From positions 23,524,129 through 23,588,128 of the forward strand of contig CM053330.1 in the NCBI GenBank assembly GCA_028583605.1: DNA of 64,000 nt, in the 5' to 3' direction. The notes beneath the pieces are model-generated. The model worked only from the letters and a program-made list of their open reading frames with translations. It was not told the origin of the DNA and did no database searches. Positions 21,986 to 33,198 of this stretch are shown here, piece by piece (within the stretch, counting starts at the first letter, position 1; each line of letters begins with the position of its first letter). The translations under genes and the position numbers were made by a program. Origin of the DNA: Dastarcus helophoroides. Lineage: Eukaryota; Arthropoda; Insecta; Coleoptera; Bothrideridae.

Positions 21986-22920
21986 CAATGACAATAATTA
22001 TTTAAAGTAAAGCATCAAAATAATCTGTAGAGAACAAAAAGTTGCAGCGATTAATCATTTCACTGCGTTTCCAATTACATGTATTATATTAGAATTTTTC
22101 AAGGATGGCGACTTCTCTTGAAATTAAAAGGTGGAAGAATAAAGTATGGAGTGATGCGTCCAAAGTTGTCTATGTCATAAATTAAACTAAAACGATCCAA
22201 ATGTTTTCCTGATTTCTGGCACAAAGGCCACATGGTTTATTTCAAATAAGATGAATGTGCAAAAATAAAAAGAATAGAACGATTTATACCGAGAGAAGCC
22301 AGACGCATTATAAATTCAGCTGAATGCAATAAATATCTTATAGTCTAAAAAACCGGATTCCGATCCGATAATAAAAAATCGTGGGCCACAGACGGACGGT
22401 CGTTAATGATATGACGACCGAATATTATATAAAATATACAACTGTCAACAGAAAAACAACATGGATGTCGATCGTTCGCACTAGAAAGCTCTTAATGGTT
22501 AATTTAAAACGACTGCCGGTGAATATTTAAATTACGTAAAAACCCCAGAAATATTAAAAGGTAATATTTGTTAATCCACTAACACTATTCCCTATTTTAT
22601 AAACAAAAACGGTTCTCAGACGTTTAAGTGCTCTTAAGTATTCCAGGCATAAAGCGTTCTCAAAAGTAAATCGAGCAAACGCATAAAGAGAAAGAAGAAA
22701 GTTTACAAATAACTTAAACCAGGCAAAACTGCCTCCATTCGTTAATCTGAAAAACGAAAATTAAAACATTTAATGAAACACAAAATACTTCAATCGAAAT
22801 AAGCAAGTCGAGTTGACTTGGTACTCACTTTCATGCTGTTGAATCAAATTTTTTGACACGCAACCACATTATCGAAAATATTATAAACAGAATTTTAACA
22901 ATTCGTGCCACAAAACTGGA
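21986..22920. other. No gene seen
   Basis: No supported feature. A small CpG cluster lies near 22,370-22,430. Confidence 0.4.
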
Positions 22921-22921
22921 T

Positions 22922-23660
22922 AGAGGGTAGTTCACCTAAAAAAATCAGACAAGGCCTAATAAACATGCACCCGATGTGTGTGCTCGAATTCTTTACTTTT
23001 TTTTTTCTTTAGTTTGTGACGAAAAGTTAAGCTTATCATTAGTGTTCATCAGATCAGAGCAAGAGATATTGAACGCTTACAGGAGCGCAATCTCGTCTTG
23101 AATAAATGTATTCTGCTTTGAGTTTAAGTAGGTTTTTTTTATCTGTTTGATACCTTTCACTTTGTTCATAGATTTGTTTTTACATTCTGCAACGTGCCCA
23201 AGAGCTAAGGGTATTCCACTGAGCTTAAAGAAGCTGTAATAAAGGCAATCAAATGCGGACAATCACAATCATCGGTTGCATGTGATTTTAACTGTCACGA
23301 CAAATTGTAAAAACATGGAATCGACTTGTTTGTTCGAGAAGAACTATAAACAAGAAGCCACGGACAGGTCGGCCAAAAAAAAAACAACACAACATGTTGA
23401 CAGACTCCTTCGAAGAAAATCAGTCTCTAATCCTCAGGTCACAGTCGTGGATATTGCAAATAAGTATCGCATGGTGTAAACATTCATGATTCTACAGTCA
23501 AACGTCGCCTAATAATAACTTTTCATAGGCGAAGACCCAGTTAGATGCTATTAATTTCCAAGAGGAATCGGAAGGCCAGACTTGAGTTTGCCAAGAAGCA
23601 TAAACACTGGACTTCTAGTCAAATGCTAAACACTATTCAGCTATGTAAAAGCAACGCAAA
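22922..23660 (+). pseudogene. Tc1-like transposase relic
   Basis: Reading the plus strand across stops gives successive Tc1 transposase N-terminal pieces. First is KEAVIKAIKCGQSQSSVACD (first helix-turn-helix). Next, from 23,371, comes KKKTTQHVDRLLRRKSVSNP then QVTVVDIANKY (second DNA-binding helix-turn-helix). After a stop and shift follow GVNIHDSTVKRRL, then SKRNRKARLEFAKKHKHWTS. This order is the Tc1 bipartite DNA-binding region leading into the catalytic core. The DDE catalytic region itself is missing: homology stops near 23,640. A left terminus-like AGGGTAGTTCACC lies at 22,926. Several stops and frameshifts show it is dead. Confidence 0.85.
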
Positions 23661-24159
23661 ATGTTGACTTCCAAAAAAAAAATGAAATGAATTGTTACCT
23701 TGTTTAGTAGAATTATAAGAAAATGTTTTTTTTTTAAGTTCTGCAACTCAACTGAAATTGAATTTAGAAAAAAAAAACTATTCGCCAAATTATAGATCAT
23801 GTGTTCTCTATAACTAATATTGTTAAGCTACGTCGCTTAGAAACAAAGTTGTTTTCGAAAAACTAAAAAAAGTACGAAATTTTAATCTTATTTTGAGGAT
23901 TGCGAATTAAACACGGGGCTTCCAGTGTCGAACACTTGTTTTTTTTTTTTAATTTTACCTTATCCTAAGCAATTAGAGAAAAATCTGCATTACCCGACCT
24001 TTTGCAAAATAACATGAATAATTTGAATGGGCTATTCAGGTGCAAAAAAAAATTGAAATCCGCGAACCCACATACATTTCCAATGACCAACTAACTACCA
24101 GAATTGGTGCACTCAATATTCTTTTCTTTTAGAAGGTAAATGGCATCACATCTCGGTAA
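23661..24159. other. No gene seen
   Basis: AT-rich, with several poly-A and poly-T runs. A diverged copy of the dispersed CCAACTAACTACCAG-type repeat lies near 24,080-24,115. Confidence 0.4.
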
Positions 24160-24330
24160 CCATTGGATTTGAGACATCTTAAGACTTTTCTACTTATTTT
24201 GAACCAATTACCCCCTCTTCAACTTTATATAACACGATTGTTAACACCTGTATGTTTACCAAATTTACTATGAAGACGAAAGTTAGATCTAGCATACTTT
24301 ATTCATATCTACAAAACAAGACATAAGATC
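24160..24330. repeat. Direct repeat, left copy
   Basis: About 170 bp starting CCATTGGATTTGAGACATCT and ending near ACAAGACATAAGA. It is repeated at 24,704-24,870 in the same orientation with roughly 80-85 percent identity by eye. The two copies bracket an AAATTTTGA array. Confidence 0.85.
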
Positions 24331-24703
24331 CATAAGAGGTTTTCAGAAATTTTGTATTTTTTCTCATAATTTTCAAATTAAGTCGAAATTTTTGAAGTCT
24401 TAAATAATAATTTTCAAACAAAAATTGAATGTCAAAATTTTGAAAAAAAAATCGTATTTTTAAAAAGTCGAAATTTCGAAAACAATCGAAATGTTAAAAA
24501 ATATAGTAGTTAAAAAAAGAAAAAATCATAAACATCCAAAATGTTTAATTAATCTTAAAACTTCAAAATATCTTGAAGTTTTCGTAAGTCGAAATTTTAA
24601 AAAATGGGTTAAATTCAAAATCAAAATCATAAAATTAGTATTTTTAAAAAAATTCAAAAATGTAAAATATGTAACAAAATCGAAACTTTTAAACAAAATC
24701 GAA
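24331..24703 (+). repeat. Degenerate AAATTTTCGA array between two direct repeats
   Basis: A-rich units such as TTTTCAAACAAAAATTG and AAAAAGTCGAAATTTCG fill the gap between the two 170-bp direct repeats. A weak Lys/Ile-rich frame at 24,491-24,742 is a by-product of the composition. Confidence 0.75.
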
Positions 24704-24870
24704 CCATTGGATTTGCGACATCTTCTTTTCTACTTATTTTGAGCTAAATTACCCCCTCTCCAACTTTACGTGGCACGATTTTCAACACCTGCATGTTTAC
24801 CACATTTACTATGAAGACAAAAGACAGAACTAGCATAATTTCTTCAAATCTATAAAACAAGACATAAGAC
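24704..24870. repeat. Direct repeat, right copy
   Basis: Starts CCATTGGATTTGCGACATCT and ends ACAAGACATAAGACC. Partner of 24,160-24,330. Confidence 0.85.
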
Positions 24871-24901
24871 CTTAGTGTTTTTATCGAAAAAAAGTTAAGT
24901 C

Positions 24902-25071
24902 TTAAGGGCGGATTAATTAATCTTACTCGGGGCCCTGTGCATCAATCACACTGGTGAGGGCTTTAACAAAACCTTCCTTGTCATGTCCACAATATTTCTG
25001 ATGACCAAAAAAATAAAATAAGCCATCCATTAGGTACACATGTTGGATAAATACCCTTAAATCCGCCACTG
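24902..25071. mobile_element. Decayed hAT-type MITE
   Basis: The left end TTAAGGGCGGATTAATTAA and the right end AAATCCGCCACTG are inverted relatives of CAGTGGCGGATTTAAG, a common hAT terminus. The first bases of the left end are changed, and I see no clear target duplication. Related in its ends to the MITE at 11,987. Confidence 0.6.
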
Positions 25072-25624
25072 AAAATTAATAAGGAAAAACTGTAAATGGA
25101 TCATCTATCAAATTGGACAATTTATTCATCAATTTATTGATGTTTTGTTTCCAATTCAAAAATAAATCCTTGAAATTGACAAATACCTACTTACACATAA
25201 CTTCAAAAAAATGTATCTACATCTACAATATATCAGTATTCTTCCGTTCGTGAGATTGTAAAACACGTCCTAGATTATTTTTAATCCCACGAATTACAGG
25301 TTGTCTTTCTTGCCTGAACATCCAATATGTTTCTATTTATAGATGATGCAGTTACTTCGGCATTACAGCATCTTGAAATCTTGATGCCGTGCATCGTGCA
25401 TACAAACGTGAAAGCTGTTAGTTGCCTATGGAATCGAACGAATTTATTTACTGCAACTTTAACCTTCTCAACTGAATTTATTTTACAGTGAGCCTTATCA
25501 CGCCGATACGTTTTATAAAATTATACACCGATTTGTTCATTTCCATTTTATTTTATTATTTTTATTTTTAATTTATAAATTATATAATTCTTCCTGGATT
25601 GACACATTTCAAAGAACTACTAAA
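25072..25624. other. No gene seen
   Basis: AT-rich, no supported features. The segment just before 25,625 (TTCTTCCTGGATTGACA) matches sequence before the 33.07-kb ribozyme-like motif (ACTTCTTCCGGGATTGGGCA) and so belongs to the same dispersed element. Confidence 0.45.
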
Positions 25625-25668
25625 GTGTTCAAAGTTTCACCCATCACCGTAGGGAACTTCGAGAACAA
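25625..25668 (-). ncRNA. Degraded hammerhead-like motif, family 3, copy 1
   Basis: Minus strand: TGTTC and GAACA can form a 5-bp stem I. The 3' core reads GAAAC, but the 5' core (TCGAAG) has lost the CTGANGA consensus and GTC has become TTT. Flanks align with the copies at 33.07 and 33.62 kb. It should be seen as a fossil of that family. Confidence 0.4.
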
Positions 25669-25859
25669 AAGAAATGGATGGGTGGGCTATGACATATTGG
25701 GTTAATGTGTCATTAATGGTGGACAAAACCTTAGACCAAAACGTAGCTCTTTGACACGATCCAATCCTGAAAGAAGTATATCATTTACCGACTCTGACCG
25801 TGGAAGCCTTCGTAACTATATTTTTAATTGAGTTAAAAGAGTAGTTTTGGCAACAAGAG

Positions 25860-26240
25860 CAGATATGATGTCCATATCGCACGAGAACGAAGTTTGAGCA
25901 CGACGCCGAAGGCGGAGTGCCTCAATCGTTCGAGTGCGATATGGACATCCTCTCGAGTTGTACAGCGTATTTTTCCCACGACTACGATCTATCAAAGACT
26001 AAAATACGATTTAGCAAATTAATAATTTTTCATGTGACATTTGCAGTTTCTAATATATTTTATAGTGTCCATGTGTCAATGAAATGTCATAAATTTATCG
26101 CAACAAAATTCATATTTACTATTTGATTTTTAGGGTAATCATTTCTTGAATATTTCACTTGCAGCCTCAGAAATGTCCGCTGAGATAAAGTTTACTGATT
26201 CTGCACTAAAAGCACTCATTTTAAATATTTTCTTTGGTAA
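25860..26240 (-). repeat. Dispersed repeat, copy 2 (partner of 958-1325)
   Basis: Colinear with copy 1 from GATATGATGTCCATATCGCA to the inverse of ATGAGTGC. The hairpin is clearer here: TGTCCATATCGCAC at 25,870 and GTGCGATATGGACA at 25,941 flank a CpG-rich loop (CGACGCCGAAGGCGG). The encoded peptide begins MSAFSAESVNFISADISEAA and stops after about 26 codons. Confidence 0.75.
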
Positions 26241-26311
26241 ATACCGAAGTCAGTTTGACAGATTCTATGGTATAATTATGAATCTAAAAATGACATTCGT
26301 CTTAATCGCAT

Positions 26312-26375
26312 GCCGTGATTGGTCAATTTCATTCATATCCACACTAGTGTGGATATGAAATCGACCAATCACGGC
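26312..26375. repeat. 64-bp palindrome
   Basis: GCCGTGATTGGTCAATTTCA and its reverse complement (with one 3-bp indel) meet at CACACTAGTGTG. It lies 70 bp from the end of the preceding dispersed repeat and may be its outer boundary. Confidence 0.8.
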
Positions 26376-27719
26376 GCGACTTTCTTTATATCCGTTCACC
26401 AGACTGATATGGTCTATCTATGCCTTCTCGTAAAGTATAAAGAAAACAGTGAATATACGGGTGGGAGTGGGAAAAATCGATAGTTATATAGCTAGCGAAA
26501 ATGAACAACTTTTGTTAATAAAAATTAAGTTTTTTTTTTAGCAAGTCAATATCACAGGTCTGCAAAAAATTGTTTTTCTCAACCGCGTAGGACTTTTTTA
26601 ATAAATATATGAGGTTTTCGAGGGTTATGAATCCAAAAATAACCTCCATTACGTACAGTTTTTTTTTGCAAAAAGCAAAATGTTTGCATGAAAGTGCAGC
26701 ACAACACTAATGAAAAAATTACCATGTCATTGAAATGAAGTAAACAATTTCTTGTAATAAAACAATTCCTTCATAAAATGTATACTTAATATTCCGTCTG
26801 ATACTTATTCAAACAGCACTTCTGATTTTCATTTTCTGTTTCCCCTTGAGCAACCAACATAATACTAACAAACTAGAATACAGACGTCCCATTTTCCGTA
26901 GCAACGATATGACTCTTCATATCATACACATCTTGGAGAGATTTTTCACCCTGCTTTTAACTGAACACTACCAATTTTTTGGGAAAATGTCGTAATGTCG
27001 ATAGCGAAGCCTAAGAAATGAAGTGTATACAGACAAAACCAATTCAAGGGTGCGTTACCACACTAACATACAGGGCATATAAAATCCTTGGGAGTTGCTG
27101 CGTTTCCTTCCGTTCCCCTGCAGGAGGTGTGCTGCGACTCCGGGGTTATAAAATAAATTGTAGCAATCTCGCAACTGAATAACTTCTAGAGCAATTTATT
27201 GATAAGATATGAATTATTTCAAAGTAATCTGTTAAGGAAAGTTGAGAGTAAAACGAATGGATATAGAAAGAAAGCTGTGTTACAGATAGCAATATAAATA
27301 CATAGGCAACCTTCGTTACATTATACAACACAGCTAACCAGGAGTAGTTTTTCTTGCAATGCTAGTTGCATACATACGTCTTTCAAGCAAAACGACAAAA
27401 CCTGAATTGAATTTGTAAGTGATTATGAAGAAATTAAAACGATTTACATAATATATGTACATATATTTATTAGTCCGCTAGCTAATTTACATTCCGCAAT
27501 CTCTTTTACCATTCGCCTTAAGGACAATAAACTACTGACTACTGATTATGACAAATTGCGATCAAATAATTATAGGGCAATTGTTCAGTTACCTGTTAAT
27601 GATCCATATAAATGAAATAAAGACAGTAACTACAGCTATCATAAATGACAACGAATGAAACACTAAAACCTGTCCTAGACCTTTGGGAGGGGGGGGGGGC
27701 AAACTGATATTTTATAAAA
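26376..27719. other. No gene seen
   Basis: Unique-looking AT-rich DNA; no coding frame supported. A run of eleven G occurs at about 27,690, just before the next array. Confidence 0.4.
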
Positions 27720-28200
27720 TTAAATTCTTGAATTTTTGAACTTACTACATATTTAAATTTTTTAAAAACGAGAAAATTAAGGAAGAGTTGAAGTTTAAAA
27801 GAAATCAGGAGAAAGTATTTATTGAATAAAAAGTCGAAATTTTAGGGGGGAAAAAAATTAGGTATTGAAACTGTAAACCCCAGATTTTGAGGAAAAAATT
27901 TACTTTCAGATGAATTCATAATTTATTTTAAAAAATTCTCAAATTATTAGAAAAAAATCGGAATTTTAACGGAATTTTTTTAAAAAGTTAACCTTTGAAA
28001 AAGCTCGATGCTTTCATAGTAAAAATTTGAAAAAAAGAAATCCAAACTTTCTAAAAAATCTTACAAAGTTCTAATTTCGTTTTTTTCTAGAAATCTTAGC
28101 TTGATTGATCATAAGTTCGAAATTTTTAAAGTCGTAGATAATAATTTTCAAACAAAAATTGGACGTCAGAATTTTAAAAAATATAATAAATGCAATTTAA
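27720..28200 (+). repeat. Degenerate AAATTTTGA array
   Basis: A-rich units (AAAAAGTCGAAATTTTAGG, AAAAAATCGGAATTTTAA) with ragged spacing. It abuts the fold-back element at 28,221. Its distal end (GTCGTAGATAATAATTTTC, then CAAACAAAAATTGGA) closely resembles the start of the 24.3-kb array. Confidence 0.8.
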
Positions 28201-28220
28201 AATATTAAAATCATAAATGG

Positions 28221-28491
28221 GTCCAAAAAAGATTTTACCCCTTTACCACATCGGCAATTAAATAAATAATTACGCGATACGTACTTCGCCAGCAGAACTG
28301 GCATTTTCAAGCGTACTAATCTAAAAAGATTAGCAAAAGGTACATCGACGTCATCTGCATTGAATCGCAATGGAATTGCTAATCTTTTTAGATTAGTACG
28401 CTTGAAAATGCCGGTTCTGCTGGCGAAATACTCATCGCGTAATTATTTATTTAATTGCCGATGTGGTAAAGGGATAAAACCTTCTTTGGAC
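28221..28491. mobile_element. 271-bp fold-back element with about 110-bp inverted arms
   Basis: The left arm starts GTCCAAAAAAGATTTTACCC and the reverse complement of the right arm starts GTCCAAAGAAGGTTTTATCC. They stay parallel through CTTTACCACATCGGCAATTA and onward to CTAATCTTTTTAGATTAG-type words near the centre, with only a few mismatches. The central spacer is about 50 bp. No flanking duplication could be seen. High arm identity suggests recent activity or conversion between the arms. Confidence 0.85.
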
Positions 28492-28534
28492 TTAATCACA
28501 AGCCACAGTGTTTAGTTCAGTGCTTTAATAAATA

Positions 28535-28705
28535 TCGGGTGTAACAGAACCACGGTACACCCTCTATTTTTCTTTATTTATGAAGATACAATTTTCCAAT
28601 TTGTTCTACTTGATGTATTTATTAAATATCAAATTACACTCCCATTCCTGTCACTTTTGCTAAAACTGATACCAACTTTTGTTTATTAAATACAACACCC
28701 TTCAT
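28535..28705 (-). repeat. Dispersed repeat F, copy 1
   Basis: Reverse complement begins GAAGGGTGTTGTATTTAATA and includes AAAGTTGGTATCAGTTTT and TGTATCTTCATAAATAAAG, ending in TGTTACACCC. The same words occur in the same order at 31,198-31,365. Ends of type GGGTGT suggest a small TIR element. It lies inverted relative to copy 2, with the 28.8-30.8-kb hAT-type element between them. Confidence 0.75.
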
Positions 28706-28756
28706 ATTTTTACATTTTTGGAATCTGCACATTTTCTAAATACCAAACATCTAAAA

Positions 28757-30752
28757 CAGGGGTTCCCAAAGTGCAGCCCGTGGGCCAAATGCGGCCCGCA
28801 AAGCCTGTGAATGTGGCCCACGATATCGATTTGATATATTTTATTTTCATTAAAAAATAAATAAGTAAATAGTAAAATAAATAATAAATCTTACAAATAA
28901 AATACAATAAAATATTTTTAAAAAATTTCTACAGAACCTTAACCATAAGCGCTTGTATTAATAAAAATATTGTTTAGTTTATATAAAAAAAAATTATTGT
29001 AGTATGTCTAGTCTAGTTATTACACATTTGTACAGAAATGTAATATAGTAGTTTCAAATATATACAGAACTGTTAATCATTTCTGGCGCATCTAATGCAA
29101 CACAAAATGTCAAGGAATCAGTAACGAATTTATCATTTTTTTCAATGATGTGGGCTGTACCGCACACTACAACTGTACCACCAGACCTTGTCCTGCCTAC
29201 CCAGTTGCCCTGAGCAATACAAACCTATGCCATATTAACGAATATTCAAAAATGCACTGCTCCACTTGCTACAGTTATAGTTGTGTATTTACAATAAGAG
29301 TGATTTTACTTTCGTGTTAAAAAATTGATTGATTTTATATTTATTGTTGTTACAGTTAAAGATTTATATTATTATATAATAAGATGTATTTCAGTTATTT
29401 TTTTTTAATTTTTTATTTTCATATAATTTGTAACATGTGAAATGTTTCTTAGTTAAAAATTGCATCCTTTCATTAGTAAATCAACTTTTATTGGAATATC
29501 AGTAGGTATCGTTAAGTAATTCTGCCTCATCGGTAGTTAAATTGTCCCCGGTAAATTCTTGAAAATTATAACTTTCCTTTAAATTCTTCCCGGTAAATTC
29601 ATGAAAATTATAACTTTCCTTTAAACCCCTTATAAATACTTTATATCTTAACGATTCGTGTTCATTGTTTGATTAGATTTAAAATTAACTTTTATGTAAA
29701 ACATTGTTCAATTATTGTGAAAAAGGTTTTGAAGTTCATTTGTCCCTGTGAACTAGAGCTACTAAAACGCTTCGTGGCTCATTGATTTTCATGTCGATCG
29801 ACTGTCTTGTCATTTTTGCGAGGAAAGATGCTCAGTCTTTACCTAGCCTTCAGGCAGTACAGGTCAGATGTGCTGTTTTTTTGTGTAGAGAGTTTCCCTA
29901 ATAGAGGTGAGGTACGCCATTTTGATCTTTCTTGTTTCGTCTTCTGAAGGGTGATTTTCTCCGAATAGGGAATCCTCAAGGTACCGCGGAATCTTCAGAG
30001 ATACAGCAGGATCTTTAGGCGCACCGTAGAATGCCATGACTGCTTGAAGGTCTATTCAACTGAAGAATTCAGTTACTTTTTGTTGTATTTGAGGAGACTC
30101 ACCCTGTAGAAGACCCCGTCACCTTTCCTTTTGTGTTTTTAAGATGCTTACCGTGAAAATGGTATACGAGAATTCTTCTCACTTACCCTACCTGCTGTGT
30201 GCCCAGGAGAAAGGAGCTAAGAGCTAAGTATTTCGCGTTTTACTTTTTATTTTGTATGTCACGTAAGTTTTAATTATTTTTGTACACAATTTATCAACGT
30301 CAGGGTATATATGTTTATGCTAATGTCAGTAGTCTAGGCCACTCTAGTCAATTTTATATTTATATCATAGTATAATTTTTCTCCTCGCCATACTGGGCAA
30401 TGGCGTAGGTTAATTTTTGTAATGCTCAGTAGCGCCCAAATATATTTGTGTTAAAATTTAAATTGTTGATATCTATCTTATTAACAAAATAAAAATAAGA
30501 GAAATCCTGACCCGCGAACCCCGCTCTCCAACCAACTAGCTGCCGGAGCTGGTGCACCTCCATTCGACAGAAACAGGTGACAAATTAAAGATTTATATTT
30601 ATATTAAATTTAGTATACTAATAAAAAAATAAGAAATAGTTAAATATAATTAAAACAAAAAAAAATCGTGGTTATTGTTTTGATTTTATTCCGTATTTTT
30701 TGGCCCACCAAAAATTTCGGTAATATTAAATTGGCCCGCCTAAGAAAAACTG
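28757..30752. mobile_element. 1996-bp non-autonomous hAT-type element with perfect 8-bp target duplication
   Basis: It begins CAGGGGTTCCCAAAGTGC, followed by GGCCCGCAAAGCC, and ends GGCCCGCCTAAGAAAAACTG. It is flanked on both sides by the identical 8-mer ATCTAAAA (28,749-28,756 and 30,753-30,760). CAG...CTG ends, GC-rich GGCCCGC subterminal words and an 8-bp duplication are typical of hAT elements. I find no transposase: the interior is AT-rich with no long frame. A tandem pair lies at 29,544-29,625, and a copy of the CCAACTAGCTGCCGG dispersed repeat near 30,525. Confidence 0.9.
29544..29625. repeat. Two-unit tandem repeat (about 41 bp each)
   Basis: CCCCGGTAAATTCTTGAAAA and TTCCCGGTAAATTCATGAAA each continue with TTATAACTTTCCTTTAAA. 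Two adjacent copies inside the hAT-type element. Confidence 0.85.
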
Positions 30753-30760
30753 ATCTAAAA

Positions 30761-31197
30761 TAAGTCATTTTTAAAGGATGAAAAATTTGTTTGGTCCCAT
30801 TTTATTTTTCAACTTAGAAGGCTATGACTTCTAATTGACCACATTAACGTTACAAAAATCAAACCACGTAAAAAAAGATATATCTCAACCTTTTATCACG
30901 TGTAAAAAAAATAGTTTTTATATATAACTTCACTTTCTTAAATGGCACCATAGTGGTACTGTAGTACCACGAAAAACTATAATTAATGGCGAATCTAACC
31001 ATATTTTCATTTGTGCTGTAAAGTCAAAGTTACGGCCAGCCAGAAGAATTCAAAAACTGACGCTTCCTAAGTTTTCCTAATTTAATTTTTTGCCGCGTTA
31101 ATTTGTGAATTGAATTAATTATGATGAGTCACGAGCTTTTAGGTTGAAAAATAAAAAAAACTTATTTTATTGTCCAGATTTCAAAAATATAATAATG
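30761..31197. other. No gene seen
   Basis: AT-rich spacer between the hAT-type element and repeat F copy 2. No feature supported. Confidence 0.4.
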
Positions 31198-31365
31198 TAC
31201 AGGGTGTTTTAAAAATCAAAAGTTAGTATCAGTTTTGGTGAAAGTGACATCAGTAGCAATGTCATTTTTGTGTCAAAATTTGACATTTCATAATTATATC
31301 AAGTGTAGCAAGTTTGAAACTTTTATCTTCATAAATAAAAAAAATATAGATCCTGTTACATACAA
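31198..31365 (+). repeat. Dispersed repeat F, copy 2
   Basis: Begins TACAGGGTGTTTTAAAAATC, with AAAAGTTAGTATCAGTTTTG and TTTTATCTTCATAAATAAAA, ending near CCTGTTACAT. Inverted relative to copy 1 at 28,535-28,705. The A-rich array starts directly after it. Confidence 0.75.
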
Positions 31366-31369
31366 TATA

Positions 31370-32165
31370 GCCGAAATTTTCAAAGAATCTTAAAAATCTA
31401 AAGAAATTTTAAAATTTTCGAAAAGGTCGAAATCCTACAAAATTGGTAATTTCAAAAGTCAAAATTACAAATAGCCAAAATTTTCAAACAAAATTGATAT
31501 TTTTTAAAAAATTAGAAAATGTGATAAAATCAAAATTAAAAAAATCGAAACTTGAAAAAAGTCGATATTTTCAAAAGGTCAAAATTTGGAAAAAGTTAAT
31601 TAACAAGAGTTAAAATTTTCAAAAATGTAAAACATTTTAAAAAGAAGTCTAAAATTTAAAAATATGAAAAATATTCGGATCTTTAAAAAAAATTGACATT
31701 TAAAAAAAGAAAGTTAAAAACGCAAAATATCGAAAGAATCGAAATTTTCAAAGCTAAAAAACACGAGATTTTGAAGAAAATGTAGTCGAAATTTTCCAAA
31801 AATTCAACCTTTCAGTATTTTCAAAAAGTATATATTTTCAAAAAAGATAAGTCCTGAAAAAAAAATTAAACTTTTTAAAAAAAACCCACATTTAATATAA
31901 AACAAAGAACATTTCAAAAAAAATCGAAATGTTGAAACAATGTAAAATTTTGAAAGATATAAATAAAAAAATGGTCAAAATCAAAGGTCCTTCAAATTAA
32001 AAAATTCAAATTTTAACTTTAAACTCTTGTAAAGATTTTGGTCAAGTTTCTCTTTTAAGCCCTAATGTTCAAAATTTAAAACCGAAATATTCAAAAAAAC
32101 CAATAGATATAAGTAAATATTTGGAAAAAATTAATATTTCCAACTTACTACTAATTTGAGAATTA
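31370..32165 (+). repeat. Degenerate AAATTTTCAAAAA array
   Basis: Dense units of the type AAAAAAGTCGAAATTTTCA, A-rich on the plus strand, starting right at the outer edge of repeat F copy 2. No coding frame. Confidence 0.85.
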
Positions 32166-33065
32166 AAAAAAACTACTCCTATTTCCTAGTTTTAAGTTTT
32201 CACTTCTGCCAGTAGCCTCCATGACGGCCTAATTTTTTCAGATTCATATTTTTTTGATATTCCATGTATGATTAGCTCATTCGTTGCTTGTTTTGCTGTT
32301 TCCTTACATGCAGTATCACGTAATATCCGATTTAATAACGTAAATCCCGTGCCCTGAATCGTTATAATTCACGCCAAACGATGCGATTTCCTTTTCTATG
32401 CACGAAAGTGAGAAAATATGAAAGCTTCGTAACATACGGCAATTAAATTATGCGAAGAATAGAACTATTAATAATTCATTTATCTGCTACAAATAATAAT
32501 TACGCCAAGTAAACTATTTGCTTCCGATTATAACGACTAAAAAAATTAAACCTTGAAAAAGTATACATTGCAAAATGAATAAAACGACAATGTTTAAAGG
32601 CAGGGATATTCAAAGGTATGAAATTGAAAACCCACAAGTCTATTGTTTTCCGCATTTAATCACTAACACACTGACAGGTAACCTGTTTATACTCGTCTAA
32701 CCCAAATCCAAAAAAACATTTTTGTGACAAACCATGTTAAAAGTTAATGTTTATACTATTTTTCTTCTCTCTTTTATTTATTAATTTTTTTTTTTCGATT
32801 ACTGAAACGACAAGTAAAGGCAAAAAATTATAATTCTGGAATCATATTGTTACGTTTTAGCCGTTCCATAGTAACATATGTGGAATTTAACACTTTATAT
32901 TCACCAAGAAATATATTCGTTTATCACCCAAAGTTAACTCAGGGCGATTCGCGTCGTCGTTCCCGAATGTTCGATTTCTACATCTAGTGAAGTCTAGAAT
33001 GAACGCCTGCAAAGAGTCAGTACGAGATATACTTCTTCCGGGATTGGGCAATGTCAAAGAACTAA
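32166..33065. other. No gene seen
   Basis: AT-rich unique sequence. From about 32,990 it is part of the dispersed element that carries the family-3 ribozyme-like motif. Confidence 0.4.
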
Positions 33066-33114
33066 AGAGTTCGACGTTTCGTCCACCATCGTAGGGGAAT
33101 TCTTCAGAAACAAA
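33066..33114 (-). ncRNA. Hammerhead ribozyme-like motif, family 3, copy 2
   Basis: Minus strand: GTTT (weak stem I), intact core CTGAAGA, an imperfect stem II (ATTCCCC ... GGTGGAC around TACGAT), GAAA, then CGTC and GAAC, which pairs with GTTT using one G-U. Stem III including the last A of GAAA is ACGT, self-complementary, so it could only be stable as a dimer or with flanking help. All conserved core bases are present, but stems I and II carry mismatches. Confidence 0.55.
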
Positions 33115-33198
33115 AGAAAGAAATAATACATGAAAGTTACAAAAATACCAGGAAATATACAAGAAATTAAAAAACCAAATTCAAAATAGAAGAACATG

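Noticed and set aside
26338..26352. Palindrome centre as a transcription-factor site
   Set aside because: It is simply the middle of a longer 64-bp inverted repeat and needs no separate explanation.
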